The position numbers were made by a program, and so were the translations under genes. Shown in pieces: positions 27,870-35,795 of a DNA stretch of 60,771 bases (positions are counted from its first letter, which is position 1; each line of letters starts with the position of its first letter). The notes under the pieces are model-generated. The model made no database searches and was not told the origin of the DNA. It saw only the letters and a program-made list of their open reading frames with translations. This DNA is from Chloroflexota bacterium (lineage in GTDB: Bacteria; Chloroflexota; Dehalococcoidia; UBA2247; RBG-13-53-26), in assembly GCA_003551705.1 (NCBI GenBank), contig PUNJ01000116.1:1-60771 (forward strand), given 5' to 3'.

Positions 27870-28166
27870 TCAGGCCTGGACGTAGATCCGCATGGTTTGT
27901 ACGGTATCCACACCCTTTAAAGTACTGACCAGTCCTTGGAGGGTATTGGTCAAAAGATCATTGGGGAAAGGAGAGATGGACAAGGGAACATCGTTAATCA
28001 GTACCTGTACCTCACCCCGGTCCAAAAAAAGGTCCAAGGTCTTAATGACGTTTGCTCCTTTCAAGGAGCATACAGCACCCATAGTTACGGCAGCCAGAAA
28101 CTCTTTGATGAAGGGATTGATATTCACCGGCTCTCTATTGACCCATAATTTCGTTTCTATTGCCAT
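27870..28166 (-). CDS. Conserved hypothetical 98-residue protein
   Basis: The frame from ATG 28166 (behind AGAGGTGACC) encodes a compact protein without signal peptide or membrane segments. It carries two imperfect repeats of a block: INPFIKEFLAAVTMGAV...LKGANVIKTLDLFLD near residues 17-50, and ISPFPNDLLTNTLQGLV...LKGVDTVQTMRIYV near 63-96. I do not recognise a named family. The duplicated LKG-V-T/TV half-repeats suggest an internal tandem duplication. It lies upstream of the hsp20-lon pair in the same direction, separated by about 140 bases. Confidence 0.6.
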   Translation of the reverse strand: MAIETKLWVNREPVNINPFIKEFLAAVTMGAVCSLKGANVIKTLDLFLDRGEVQVLINDVPLSISPFPNDLLTNTLQGLVSTLKGVDTVQTMRIYVQA

Positions 28167-28303
28167 ATAAGGTCACCTCTACATGAAGTAGGCTTAGGAT
28201 ATCACATCTTGGGGGACGGTCCAAATTACTGGTGTGGATCGACAAGTGCGCATCCGAACGAACGATATTTGCGAGAAGGGGGTTAGGTCCCTGCCGGACA
28301 GCG

Positions 28304-28330
28304 ATCGCCCCCGATTGGCTCGGGGGCGAT
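28304..28330 (-). terminator. Strong hairpin, probable terminator
   Basis: ATCGCCCCCGA and TCGGGGGCGAT form a perfect eleven-pair stem with loop TTGGC. It lies about 30 bases past the stop of the minus-strand gene at 28362. A TTTACCTT run on the plus side is U-rich only in that direction, so it may serve mainly as a minus-strand 3' end structure. Confidence 0.55.
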
Positions 28331-28361
28331 TTACCTTGGGGTTGGGAGGTCAGCCGGCATG

Positions 28362-28661
28362 CTATTCTTTGCCGACGACTTCACGATGTCCTGATGGCCG
28401 GACGTCCATGCAGGTAATGAGCCTGTCTACAAGGTCCTGACATTCCTCAGTATGAGGACATCTTCTACAACCGTCATGTCTCTCGCTGCAGGCCTCCGCC
28501 CAGCGTTCGATGATAACATCATCACGCTTCTTGGGGTACCAGCGAGTTATTCTATGTTGGCCCCTTGGTTTCTTTTCTCTTTCTACTCGTGCTCTCTGTT
28601 CCGTACCTTTACTCCTTCCGACTTGGTCGATTTTTCGTAATTCCTTTGCTTGCTGAGCCAA
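28362..28661 (-). CDS. Small Cys-rich hypothetical protein
   Basis: Translation probably begins at TTG 28661 behind GAGGAGG. The N-terminal half is highly basic. The C-terminal half has a compact cysteine cluster CSERHDGCRRCPHTEEC, likely a metal-binding knuckle, followed by DLVDRLITCMDV. It overlaps the end of the preceding gene by 79 bases. The true start could be further inside, but no alternative ATG exists before the cluster. No family is assigned. A strong hairpin follows the stop. Confidence 0.5.
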   Translation of the reverse strand: MAQQAKELRKIDQVGRSKGTEQRARVEREKKPRGQHRITRWYPKKRDDVIIERWAEACSERHDGCRRCPHTEECQDLVDRLITCMDVRPSGHREVVGKE

Positions 28662-28855
28662 TTCTGGTATTCCTCCTCACCGCCCTGCACACAATCCGGC
28701 AAATAGTTTCTGAATTCCTTTATCGCTCCGCATCTTCTGCAGACACCGCTGCTTATTCTTCCTCCGGCAGTTTCGATGGTCCAGAAATGATTGCATGAGG
28801 AGCGTCTTTCGGCGTTTACTTGTTGGTTTTCGTCAGTTCGTGTTGCGGTAGACAT
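28583..28855 (-). CDS. Zn-ribbon-like hypothetical protein
   Basis: The 90-residue product has C-HFWTIETAGGRISSGVCRRCGAIKEFRNYLPDC, a CxxC-centred metal-binding pattern that I associate with uncharacterised small proteins of Chloroflexota. That recollection is not verified here. ATG 28855 follows CAAGGGGAAACA. Two interrupted palindromes (see entries at 28869 and 28920) lie in the 5' region. It may be co-transcribed with the overlapping Cys-rich gene downstream. Confidence 0.6.
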   Translation of the reverse strand: MSTATRTDENQQVNAERRSSCNHFWTIETAGGRISSGVCRRCGAIKEFRNYLPDCVQGGEEEYQNWLSKQRNYEKSTKSEGVKVRNREHE

Positions 28856-28868
28856 TGTTTCCCCTTGA

Positions 28869-28890
28869 GTCGAATCCTTTTGAATTCGAC
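28869..28890 (-). promoter_or_regulatory. Inverted repeat in the leader of the Zn-ribbon gene
   Basis: GTCGAAT and ATTCGAC (loop of eight bases) fold directly in front of the ribosome site at 28861-28866, where pairing could affect translation. A TAAAAT box occurs just upstream in the minus direction. Confidence 0.35.
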
Positions 28891-28919
28891 GTCATTTTAG
28901 GAGCTAACACCCTCTCGTG

Positions 28920-28939
28920 TATGCGACCTAAGTCGCATA
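28920..28939 (-). promoter_or_regulatory. 20-base interrupted palindrome, operator candidate
   Basis: TATGCGAC-CTAA-GTCGCATA is a perfect dyad with eight-base arms, about 65-85 bases upstream of the Zn-ribbon gene start and downstream of the ferredoxin gene. The symmetry and length suit a dimeric repressor site or a small hairpin. Confidence 0.4.
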
Positions 28940-29059
28940 TCTGGTGAGGCGAGGCATACCGAGCGGACTCTAAGTATCGTCTGGGAAATAGATGCCTGGG
29001 CACAAGGAGACCAATTGGTTCCATTCGAGGCCATGCCCCTGAGTGGTTGTGGCCGTATA

Positions 29060-29281
29060 TTACAGGTTCAAGAAATGCTTGTATTCTATGGTGATCTCGT
29101 AAGGACACCGGATGGCACCGGCTTCGCAGACGGCTTCGCAATTGGTGCAGTATACGCATGTCCCCATGCTATATACCATGGCGATATTATGGACCAAAGC
29201 CAAAACGCCGTTGCTGCACACCATCACACATAGACCACAACCATTACAGTACTCTTGATTTATTTGCGGGTAATCAAGCAT
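29060..29281 (-). CDS. Small 2x[4Fe-4S] ferredoxin
   Basis: The product of about 73 residues starts MLDYPQINQEYCNGCGLCVMVC behind AGGAGTAGG. The first cluster motif is CNGCGLCVMVC and the second is CVYCTNCEAVCEAGAIRCPYEI, where one spacing is altered (CxxCxxCxxxC then CP). It is a soluble electron carrier and a plausible partner for the 2-oxoacid:ferredoxin oxidoreductase of the window. A longer frame from 29320 would add a non-conserved leader. Confidence 0.8.
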   Translation of the reverse strand: MLDYPQINQEYCNGCGLCVMVCSNGVLALVHNIAMVYSMGTCVYCTNCEAVCEAGAIRCPYEITIEYKHFLNL

Positions 29282-29355
29282 CCTACTCCTGAACCAAGAT
29301 GGTAGCATATACTCCAGCAAGAATTATGTGACCTTGGTCTCGCAATCCGGGTTTC

Positions 29356-30036
29356 TCAGTCTTCGGCACTTATCTCCTCCAGAACATCTTTGTCCAGAAT
29401 GGCAATGCGGTGCCGGTCTACTCTGATCGCGCCTTCTTCCTCAAGTGCCTTGAGCGAACGCCCCACCACCTCGCGTGATGTGCCGACCAAACCGGCCATG
29501 TCTTGCTGTGTCAGCCTGGGTCTTGCTTGAGCTTCTTCGACTTGAGCTTGGTCGGGAGCATACTGCAGTAGAAGTTTGGCTACCCTGCTGGTGACGTTTC
29601 TGAAAGACAGGTCCTCTACAAGGGAGATGTAACGCCGGACGCTGGCAGCCAGTATCTGAATGGCGTTCATGGCTATCTTGGGATGGCGCACGGTAAGGGT
29701 GACAATATCTGTCCTGTTAAGCCCGTAGACAGTGACCTTGCTCATGGCAATGGCACTGGCAGGGGCGGGCTTGCCATCGAAGACCGCGACATCGTTGAAG
29801 GCATCGCCGGGTCGAAGGATGCCAAGTATCTGCTCCTTGCCTTCCGACGAAGTCTTCTGGACCTTAACTGCACCGGATACTATGAAGAACAGTGCTTGCG
29901 CAGGCTCATCTTCGTGAACAATGATCTCGTTCCTCTCGGCGGATTTTTCGAAGACGGACCGCATGACGTCCTCAAGCTCGTCTGTCTCCAGTCCCAATAG
30001 GTATGGCATGTTCTTCAGACTGTCAATATCCACCAC
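29356..30036 (-). CDS. Crp/Fnr family transcription regulator
   Basis: The 226-residue protein has a cyclic-nucleotide-binding-type beta-roll (IIVHEDEPAQALFFIVSGAVKV... ILRPGDAFNDVAVF), the dimer helix, and a Crp-type winged helix at the C-terminus (LTQQDMAGLVGTSREVVGRSLKALEEEGAI). The N-terminal cysteine cluster typical of oxygen-sensing FNR is absent. It begins at a GTG behind GGGGTGAT. The position beside the ferritin-like, rubrerythrin and ferredoxin genes suggests that it regulates redox stress genes, but no target site is established. Confidence 0.88.
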   Translation of the reverse strand: MVDIDSLKNMPYLLGLETDELEDVMRSVFEKSAERNEIIVHEDEPAQALFFIVSGAVKVQKTSSEGKEQILGILRPGDAFNDVAVFDGKPAPASAIAMSKVTVYGLNRTDIVTLTVRHPKIAMNAIQILAASVRRYISLVEDLSFRNVTSRVAKLLLQYAPDQAQVEEAQARPRLTQQDMAGLVGTSREVVGRSLKALEEEGAIRVDRHRIAILDKDVLEEISAED

Positions 30037-30075
30037 GGCTGATGATCACCCCGTAACTAAGTCCGTGTTTACGCT

Positions 30076-30603
30076 CTATCCCCCGTCGAGGCTCCAGCGT
30101 TCCTTCTTGCTGAACCACCCCTCGGGGTCCAGCAAGAAGTCCTTGGACTCAATCAGTGCCAGGTAATGGCCTCGCTCTTCGGCGGCCAGAGCATCAAAAA
30201 AGGCCTTCTCCTTTGGCCGGACGGCATTCGAACTGCGGTCATGATAGAAATTGTAGCTCTTGTCCTCAAGCTTGATGGCCACATCCAGACCTTCCAGTTC
30301 CACCGCTGGGACTACAATATCGCCCTTATGGGTATCCTCCAAGGCCTCTCTGAATACGCTCTTGATACTTTTATCATACCAGAATGCTGGATCGGTATCA
30401 GGCCAGTCTTGCGATCCGATCAGGGTTTTGTATATCTCCTCTACCTTGTGGTAGTGAGAGTCCTCTTCTTGCGATAGCCTCAAGAAAAGCCTTCGTACGA
30501 GCGGAACCGTGGCCTTTTCGGCATACTCCTGATAAAATTGCTTCCCGTCCAGTTCCATTTGCAGGGCGGTATTCAATGCCTCTGTGATTTCCTGTACGTC
30601 CAT
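30076..30603 (-). CDS. Ferritin-family (rubrerythrin-like) protein
   Basis: At 175 residues it starts MDVQEITEALNTALQMELDGKQFYQEYAEKA. It has two helical pairs with ferritin-like metal motifs (ELDGKQFY... and QEEDSHYHKVEEIY... AAEERGHYLALIES). No rubredoxin domain follows. The family reduces peroxides or oxidises ferrous iron. A GAGGTGAAAC site precedes ATG 30603. It sits directly upstream of the Crp/Fnr gene on the same strand and next to the flavodoxin-like reductase. Confidence 0.85.
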   Translation of the reverse strand: MDVQEITEALNTALQMELDGKQFYQEYAEKATVPLVRRLFLRLSQEEDSHYHKVEEIYKTLIGSQDWPDTDPAFWYDKSIKSVFREALEDTHKGDIVVPAVELEGLDVAIKLEDKSYNFYHDRSSNAVRPKEKAFFDALAAEERGHYLALIESKDFLLDPEGWFSKKERWSLDGG

Positions 30604-30628
30604 GTTTCACCTCATGCAGCGATAGAAA

Positions 30629-31195
30629 TTAGATTTCTGCCAGTCTCCGGCCCAGTTCGTAAGCGGCTGCTAACAAATCGGGATGGTCCTTTATCTCACC
30701 CTTCTTGTCCACTCCCCGCACCAGTAGCTCGTCGGCATAGCTGACTCCCAACGCGTTGAAGAAGTACTTCAGAGTCATCTTTGAGCCCGAAAAAAGGTTC
30801 TGTCCCCTGGTGGCCCCTACTCCAATGAATACCCCCTTGCGCCCTGTATCAGGCGGACTCTGCTTCAGTATGTACTTCCTGGCCCATAAGGCCTGGCAAC
30901 GGTCTATGAGAGCTTTGACCTGGGCAGTTACGGAATAGAAGAAAATGGGTGATGCTACGATAACGATGTCGGCATCAAGTAGTTTGGAATAGACGTCATC
31001 CATGTCATCTCGAATACTGCAATTGCCATCCCTATAGCAGGCATAGTATTCCCGGCATGGCTGCAATTTCAGTCTGTCCACGATTATCTTCTCTGTCACC
31101 ACACCCTTGCTTTGCAGGCCGGCCAGAGTCTGGTCGAGCAGCAAGTCGGTATTTCCCCCAATGCGAGGACTACCCATGATTCCCAAGGCTTTCAT
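30629..31195 (-). CDS. Flavodoxin-family NAD(P)H:FMN reductase-like protein
   Basis: The 188-residue protein begins MKALGIMGSPRIGGNTDLLLDQ, the FMN phosphate loop of the FMN_red/iron-sulfur flavoprotein-like family. ASPIFFYSVTAQVKALIDRC supports the flavin site. Three cysteines (CREYYACYRDGNC, about residues 47-59) match the compact [4Fe-4S] motif of archaeal iron-sulfur flavoproteins. It could relay electrons between ferredoxin and a small acceptor. The start at 31195 is behind GGAGGTGATC. It lies between the rubrerythrin and ferritin-like genes. Confidence 0.85.
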   Translation of the reverse strand: MKALGIMGSPRIGGNTDLLLDQTLAGLQSKGVVTEKIIVDRLKLQPCREYYACYRDGNCSIRDDMDDVYSKLLDADIVIVASPIFFYSVTAQVKALIDRCQALWARKYILKQSPPDTGRKGVFIGVGATRGQNLFSGSKMTLKYFFNALGVSYADELLVRGVDKKGEIKDHPDLLAAAYELGRRLAEI

Positions 31196-31267
31196 GATCA
31201 CCTCCAGTAAGGCGAATGGCCCGGCTTACATCCCATCCGCTAATGCAACGACTGTGACCCAGGTATG

Positions 31268-31771
31268 TTATTCGACCTGGCGGAACATCTTGGCCTGTGC
31301 GCCGCAAACCGGACACCTGTCCGGTGCCTGCCCTTCTACGGTGTGCCCGCATACCTGGCACACGAAGAATGGCAACAGGTCGTCAGCCTGGCCTGATTGC
31401 ATTTTCTTTAGAGCAGATTCGAATAGACCGTGATGAGTCAGTTCTACTTCATTCGCGAGCCTGAAACTGCGTTCCGCTTTTGCCTCACTTTCAGACTCCG
31501 CAGTCTTAATAAAAGCAGGGTACATGCTTGTAAATTCATGGTGTTCCCCTGAGATGGCAGTGCGGAGGTTCTCGGTTGTAGACTTGATACCTTGAAGGGC
31601 CTGAAGGTGGTTACGAGCATGGACTGTCTCCGCTTCTGCAGCGGCCCGGAACAGTCGGGCGACACTCTTGAACCCTTCCTGTTCCGCCTTTTCGGCAAAG
31701 AAGAGATAAGTGCGGTTTGCCTGGCTCTCTCCAGCAAATGCGGCTGACAGGTTCTCTCTTGTTTCGGCCAT
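31268..31771 (-). CDS. Rubrerythrin
   Basis: The 167-residue protein joins a diiron four-helix bundle (residues 1-130, AGESQANRTYLFFAEKAEQEG... ) to a C-terminal rubredoxin-like domain, FVCQVCGHTVEGQAPDRCPVCGAQ. Rubrerythrin acts as a cytoplasmic hydrogen-peroxide reductase in anaerobes, drawing electrons from rubredoxin, which is encoded in this window at 10938. The ATG at 31771 follows GAGGAGGGACC. Confidence 0.93.
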   Translation of the reverse strand: MAETRENLSAAFAGESQANRTYLFFAEKAEQEGFKSVARLFRAAAEAETVHARNHLQALQGIKSTTENLRTAISGEHHEFTSMYPAFIKTAESESEAKAERSFRLANEVELTHHGLFESALKKMQSGQADDLLPFFVCQVCGHTVEGQAPDRCPVCGAQAKMFRQVE

Positions 31772-31899
31772 GGTCCCTCCTCCGAGATCAGATTACCAAC
31801 TTCTAGTGATTATACCCTACTTCCCACCCGGCCAGGAACCGCCATAGTGGCCTGCATCCCTTTTGCGTTCCAGGTTGGCACTGGCGGAACTTTGGACCA

Positions 31900-32166
31900 T
31901 CAAGAATCCTGGTTCGCTTCTCTGGCTTCCCTTTCCTTGATCTGTTGCATGATCCTCTCATAGTCCTTTTCGCCCACACACTCCTTGGCGTATTCGCACC
32001 ATTCTACGCAGGACAGCGTGTCGTTATAGACCACGAATCCGCATCCACTACACTTTGCGCTCGCATCGTTGCTGAATATTTCAATCGCCTCACTGCATTT
32101 CGGACAATCTCTGATTTCCATCCGAGGCATACGTACATCAATTGCTCCGGGACACTGCTCAACCAT
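31900..32166 (-). CDS. Small Zn-ribbon hypothetical protein
   Basis: The 88-residue product has CPKC...CSGCG at residues 21-43 and a further Cys group CVEWCEYAKEC, consistent with one zinc ribbon and a second metal site. The stop of the upstream ferredoxin-like gene overlaps its ATG at 32166, so translation is coupled. I do not know a named family. The tight coupling to the Fe-S protein suggests that the two act together, perhaps as a redox pair. Confidence 0.65.
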   Translation of the reverse strand: MVEQCPGAIDVRMPRMEIRDCPKCSEAIEIFSNDASAKCSGCGFVVYNDTLSCVEWCEYAKECVGEKDYERIMQQIKEREAREANQDS

Positions 32167-32917
32167 GGCTTACCTCCTCATATTTGAATGGGTCCGTTTT
32201 TACATCGCCCTTGACTCCTAGAACAGCTTCATAGAGAGGCAAGTCTGCTCCACTGTTTCTTATGGCTTCCGCTGCCATATTGGTCAGGCCGCGACAACAA
32301 CCCACCTCCACTCTGGTCACGGTGATGCTCTTCACCGCGGCCGACTTCAATATCTCAGTCAATCTCTCAAGATGGGTAGCATAGCTGTCCAATTTGGGGC
32401 AGGCTACCAGCACAGCCCGACCGCGGACGAAGTCCCGATGGAAGTCAGCATACACAAAGGGAGCGCAGTCAGCTGCCAGCAGCAAATCGGCATTCTTGAG
32501 AAAGGGGGCTGCCGGTGGCACCAGCGTAAGCTGCACCGGCCAGTGCCTCAGTTGGGACGTGATCGCTCCTGCCCGTTCCACCCCTGCTTCCCGATAATCG
32601 CGCGGCTCGAACTCGGTCATGGTTGTTGATGGACAACCGCAGGGCAAAGAAGTTGCCGCCAGCGCCTGGGCTTCCTGGTGTTGCCTCACCGCTTCCTCGT
32701 CAAATTGAGTTCCCTCTCGCTCTTCAAGCAACAGGGCTCCCTGGGGACATTCTCCCAGACAGGCCCCCAACCCATCGCAGAGCCGGTCATCTATGAGGCG
32801 GGCCTTTCCATTTACTACTTGGATCGCTCCTTCAGCACAAGCGGGGACGCATAGTCCACAGCCGTCGCATCTGTCCTCATCTATGCTGATCAGTTTCCTA
32901 ATATTTGTGTGTGTCAT
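32159..32917 (-). CDS. 2x[4Fe-4S] ferredoxin-domain protein with a C-terminal thiol-rich domain
   Basis: The 252-residue protein starts MTHTNIRKLISIDEDRCDGCGLCVPAC behind GGGGGAGTCTGAAG. It has two full clusters (CDGCGLCVPAC and CDGLGACLGEC) in residues 15-62. The remaining sequence has an alpha/beta pattern with LLAADCAPFVYADFHRDFVRGRAVLVACPKLD and VGCCRGLT cysteines. This layout occurs in ferredoxin-like proteins of anaerobes annotated as 4Fe-4S binding proteins. A redox role with the coupled Zn-ribbon protein is plausible; the C-terminal domain is not assigned. Confidence 0.8.
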   Translation of the reverse strand: MTHTNIRKLISIDEDRCDGCGLCVPACAEGAIQVVNGKARLIDDRLCDGLGACLGECPQGALLLEEREGTQFDEEAVRQHQEAQALAATSLPCGCPSTTMTEFEPRDYREAGVERAGAITSQLRHWPVQLTLVPPAAPFLKNADLLLAADCAPFVYADFHRDFVRGRAVLVACPKLDSYATHLERLTEILKSAAVKSITVTRVEVGCCRGLTNMAAEAIRNSGADLPLYEAVLGVKGDVKTDPFKYEEVSHG

Positions 32918-33102
32918 CTTCAGACTCCCCCTGACTCTGATTTGTTTTCCGCCTGACAGTACAAGCTTATGACTACTGAGGAACGGCAACAATGATCTAT
33001 GCCATGTAGCAGGCAGGAGTACTGTATTGGCTCAGCCAAGTACAAGTCTGAGTGGCGTACAAATGATTTGCTTGTCACAGGCAGAGTGGCTTGAACCTGG
33101 CC

Positions 33103-33783
33103 TTACATGGGTTGCAGCCCCTCGCTGAGTTCGCGCAACCTGGCCTCATCAACGATCTCCGTCCTGCCGCGGCTGGAGGCAATTATTCCGGCTTCTTTCA
33201 GTTTACTCATCAAGCGAATGGTGGTCTCGGGGGTGGTACCAACCATATCTGCGATTTCCTGCCTGGTAAATGGCAGGACCGGACCGAGGCGAGAGGCCAG
33301 CATGATCAATACCCTGGCAAGCCTTTGTTCCACCCTTTCCGCTGCCAGGTCGCGAAGGCGAACTTGGGCATCTCTTAGACGGCCCGACAGTACGTGTATC
33401 ATGCGGAAGACCGTCTCGGGCCGGTTGCGTAGAAAAGTATGAAAGTCGTCCCGCTTAATAGCAATGACCTTCAGTTCGCTGACAGCTTGAGCTGAGGCGG
33501 GGTAGGGCCTGTTCTGAAAGATGGCCACTTCACCAAACATCTCACCGGGGCCGAAGAAGCTGATGATGAACTCTTTTCCTTGCGAGGAGTGCTTCAGGAC
33601 CTTGACTCTACCCTCAGCAACCATGTAGAGCCAGTCAGGCTCTTCGCCTTCCATGAATACATATTCGCCGGCGTTAAGGCTTCTGATGCGGCATAAACCG
33701 GCCAATTCTACCATTTCCTCTTCCGTAAGGCTGGAAAAGGTTATGGACTGGCCCAGTAGGGCAATTCTCTCGTCAAGAGTCAC
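33103..33783 (-). CDS. Crp/Fnr family transcription regulator, second copy
   Basis: The cyclic-nucleotide-binding beta-roll (YVFMEGEEPDWLYMVAEGRVKVL... FFGPGEMFGEVAIF) is followed by a winged helix with the recognition segment RQEIADMVGTTPETTIRLMSKLKEAGII. I place the start at the GTG at 33783 behind GAGG, giving about 226 residues, because the region upstream overlaps the next gene and is not conserved. It is the last gene of the second kinase/receiver block and could link that block to gene control. It has no cysteine cluster, so it is not an FNR-type oxygen sensor. Confidence 0.85.
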   Translation of the reverse strand: MTLDERIALLGQSITFSSLTEEEMVELAGLCRIRSLNAGEYVFMEGEEPDWLYMVAEGRVKVLKHSSQGKEFIISFFGPGEMFGEVAIFQNRPYPASAQAVSELKVIAIKRDDFHTFLRNRPETVFRMIHVLSGRLRDAQVRLRDLAAERVEQRLARVLIMLASRLGPVLPFTRQEIADMVGTTPETTIRLMSKLKEAGIIASSRGRTEIVDEARLRELSEGLQPM

Positions 33784-33862
33784 AAGGGGTACCTCGCAAG
33801 CTGAGACTGGCAGAATTATACCATGGGAGGCTGGCTGCGGGAACGTGCCGGTGCCGGGTGAA

Positions 33863-34546
33863 CTAGGATGGCCTGACCAGATAGTACCCGATGCCTGACT
33901 TGGCAAGTATGAGCTGGGGACGGCTTGGGTCCTCCTCCAGTTTCTCGCGCAAGCGTCTTATATACACTTTGAGGCTGTCCGTAGCTCCTTCATATTCCTT
34001 GCCCCACACAGCTTCGGACAGGCTGGAATGAGTGACGATGTGGCCGGCATTGTTCATGAGGTGGTAGAAGATCTGTCCTTCGGTGGACGTTAGACTGATT
34101 TCTCTTTCTCCATTTAGGAGCTGTCTTGTCGAGGGATCGAATCGTAACCTTCCGCAGACCAGGGGCATCTCTTCGCCGGTCGATCCCTTCCGGCGGGTCA
34201 AAGCCTTGACACGGGCAAGCAGTTCGAGTTGCCTGAACGGTTTTACCAGGTAATCGTCTGCGCCCCACTCAAGTCCCTTTACGACATCTGTTTCTTCTGC
34301 CCGCACAGTTAATATCAGTATGGGTACCATTGAGAACATGCGGATTTCCTTCAGGACGTCAAAGCCGCTCACATCAGGCAGACCCAGGTCCAGGATGACG
34401 ATATCGGGATTCTCGCTGTCGACTAGTTCTGCGGCCCTGGCCCCCAGGTGGGTGAAGACAAGGCTGGCTTCCGGCCACCTGATTTGGAAAGCAAGGGATA
34501 CTGTTTCAACGATCTCGGGGTCATCCTCAACCATTAGCAACTTCAT
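33863..34546 (-). CDS. OmpR/KdpE-like response regulator
   Basis: The 227-residue protein has a full receiver (VEDDPE, phospho-Asp in VILDLGLPDVSG, lysine in YLVKPF) and a C-terminal winged helix with ISLTSTEGQIFYHLMNNAG and the wing-region motif KVYIRRLREKLE. Its start overlaps the end of the upstream receiver-kinase gene by about 20 bases, so that kinase is its likely partner. It is a DNA-binding output of the second two-component block. Confidence 0.92.
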   Translation of the reverse strand: MKLLMVEDDPEIVETVSLAFQIRWPEASLVFTHLGARAAELVDSENPDIVILDLGLPDVSGFDVLKEIRMFSMVPILILTVRAEETDVVKGLEWGADDYLVKPFRQLELLARVKALTRRKGSTGEEMPLVCGRLRFDPSTRQLLNGEREISLTSTEGQIFYHLMNNAGHIVTHSSLSEAVWGKEYEGATDSLKVYIRRLREKLEEDPSRPQLILAKSGIGYYLVRPS

Positions 34547-35699
34547 GATATGTTCCTACCTGAGTTGGAATTTGCGGCGGCGCGGTGGGGATCGAAAAGT
34601 TAAATTTGCTGCCCCGGCCCTTGACACTATCCACCCATATCATTCCGCCGTGCAACTCTACGAGCATCTTGCACAGGCTAAGCCCGAGCCCCAGCCCGTT
34701 AAGGCGGTCACGGTCTCGTTCCAAGCGCTGATAAGGATTAAAGAGATGCTGTTGCTCTTCGACGCTTATGCCTGGGCCGGTATCTTCCACCCCTATGACC
34801 ACCTGTTCATTCGTCAGAGCCGCTTTCAGGGTTATCATGCCCCCTTCAGGCGTATACTTGAGAGCGTTGTCCATGAGATTGAGTAACACCTGGTGAAGTC
34901 TCTCTTCGTCGCCGTACAGAGATGGCAACTGGTCAGGCAGGTCGATAAGGAGCGTGTGTTTTCGTGCTGACGCGGCTGAAGTCATTTCCTCCACTACGCC
35001 TGCAAGCATGGTCAGCAAGTCGATGGGTTTATATGCCAGACGCAGCATTCCCAGCTCACCTCTGGCCAAGTCCAGGAGTTCATTGATTCGTGTACTGAGA
35101 TTGCAGGAAGCCCGATTCAGGTTGGTGGCCAGCCTCAGCAAAGGACCTGGCGGTAACTCCGACATAAGTAGTTCGCTCGAAGCCATGACTGATGTCAACG
35201 GGGTCTTAAGTTCATGGACCAGGGCTCTTGTATACTCCATACGTTTGTTGATCTCTGCCTCTCTCTCCTGCCGCAAGCGTCTCTCAGCCTCGTAAAGTTC
35301 CTGGAGTTTTTCTTCAACATGCTTTCGCTCGATGGCATAGCGCAGGGCACGAACCAGCCCGTGTCCTTCGACTTGGCCCTTTACGAGGTAGTCTTGAGCT
35401 CCGCAACGGACAGCTTCGACAGCCAGGTCCTGGTCATTGTGTCCGCTCAGCATGACTATGGGAACCCGGGGAGCCTTAGTATGGACTCGTTCAAAAGTGT
35501 CCAGGCCGCAACTGTCCGGTAATGAAAGGTCCAGCAAAACAGCATCTGTCTCGCTGTGTTGGAGATGGTCCAAACCGGCAGCCAAATCGTCAGCCCAACT
35601 AAGGCAGACCTTGCCGTCAGCCTGAGCCAAAGCCTCCCGGATCAGGCGAGCATCTCCCGGGTTGTCTTCGATCAACAATATCCTGAGTGCATCGGTCAT
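34527..35699 (-). CDS. Receiver-histidine kinase hybrid
   Basis: The 390-residue protein starts with a receiver domain of the Rcp1-like class (LLIEDNPGDARL; VLLDLSLPDSCG; the lysine is in YLVKGQ rather than KPF). The kinase core follows: HisKA ALVHELKTPLTSVMASSE at about residue 172, N-box DNALKY, and G-boxes VEDTGPGIS and LGLGLSLC. It has no membrane segments, so it reads a soluble signal or a phosphate from another kinase. It is coupled to the response regulator gene downstream and lies 96 bases after a single-domain receiver gene. Confidence 0.88.
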   Translation of the reverse strand: MTDALRILLIEDNPGDARLIREALAQADGKVCLSWADDLAAGLDHLQHSETDAVLLDLSLPDSCGLDTFERVHTKAPRVPIVMLSGHNDQDLAVEAVRCGAQDYLVKGQVEGHGLVRALRYAIERKHVEEKLQELYEAERRLRQEREAEINKRMEYTRALVHELKTPLTSVMASSELLMSELPPGPLLRLATNLNRASCNLSTRINELLDLARGELGMLRLAYKPIDLLTMLAGVVEEMTSAASARKHTLLIDLPDQLPSLYGDEERLHQVLLNLMDNALKYTPEGGMITLKAALTNEQVVIGVEDTGPGISVEEQQHLFNPYQRLERDRDRLNGLGLGLSLCKMLVELHGGMIWVDSVKGRGSKFNFSIPTAPPQIPTQVGTYHEVANG

Positions 35700-35795
35700 G
35701 TTCCGTCACTGCGTCAGGCAGATTACAGGTGTCGACCTCCATTTTGAGAATTTCTTACTCCTACGCCCTGGTTTTCCGGGCCATCTTGCAGTATT

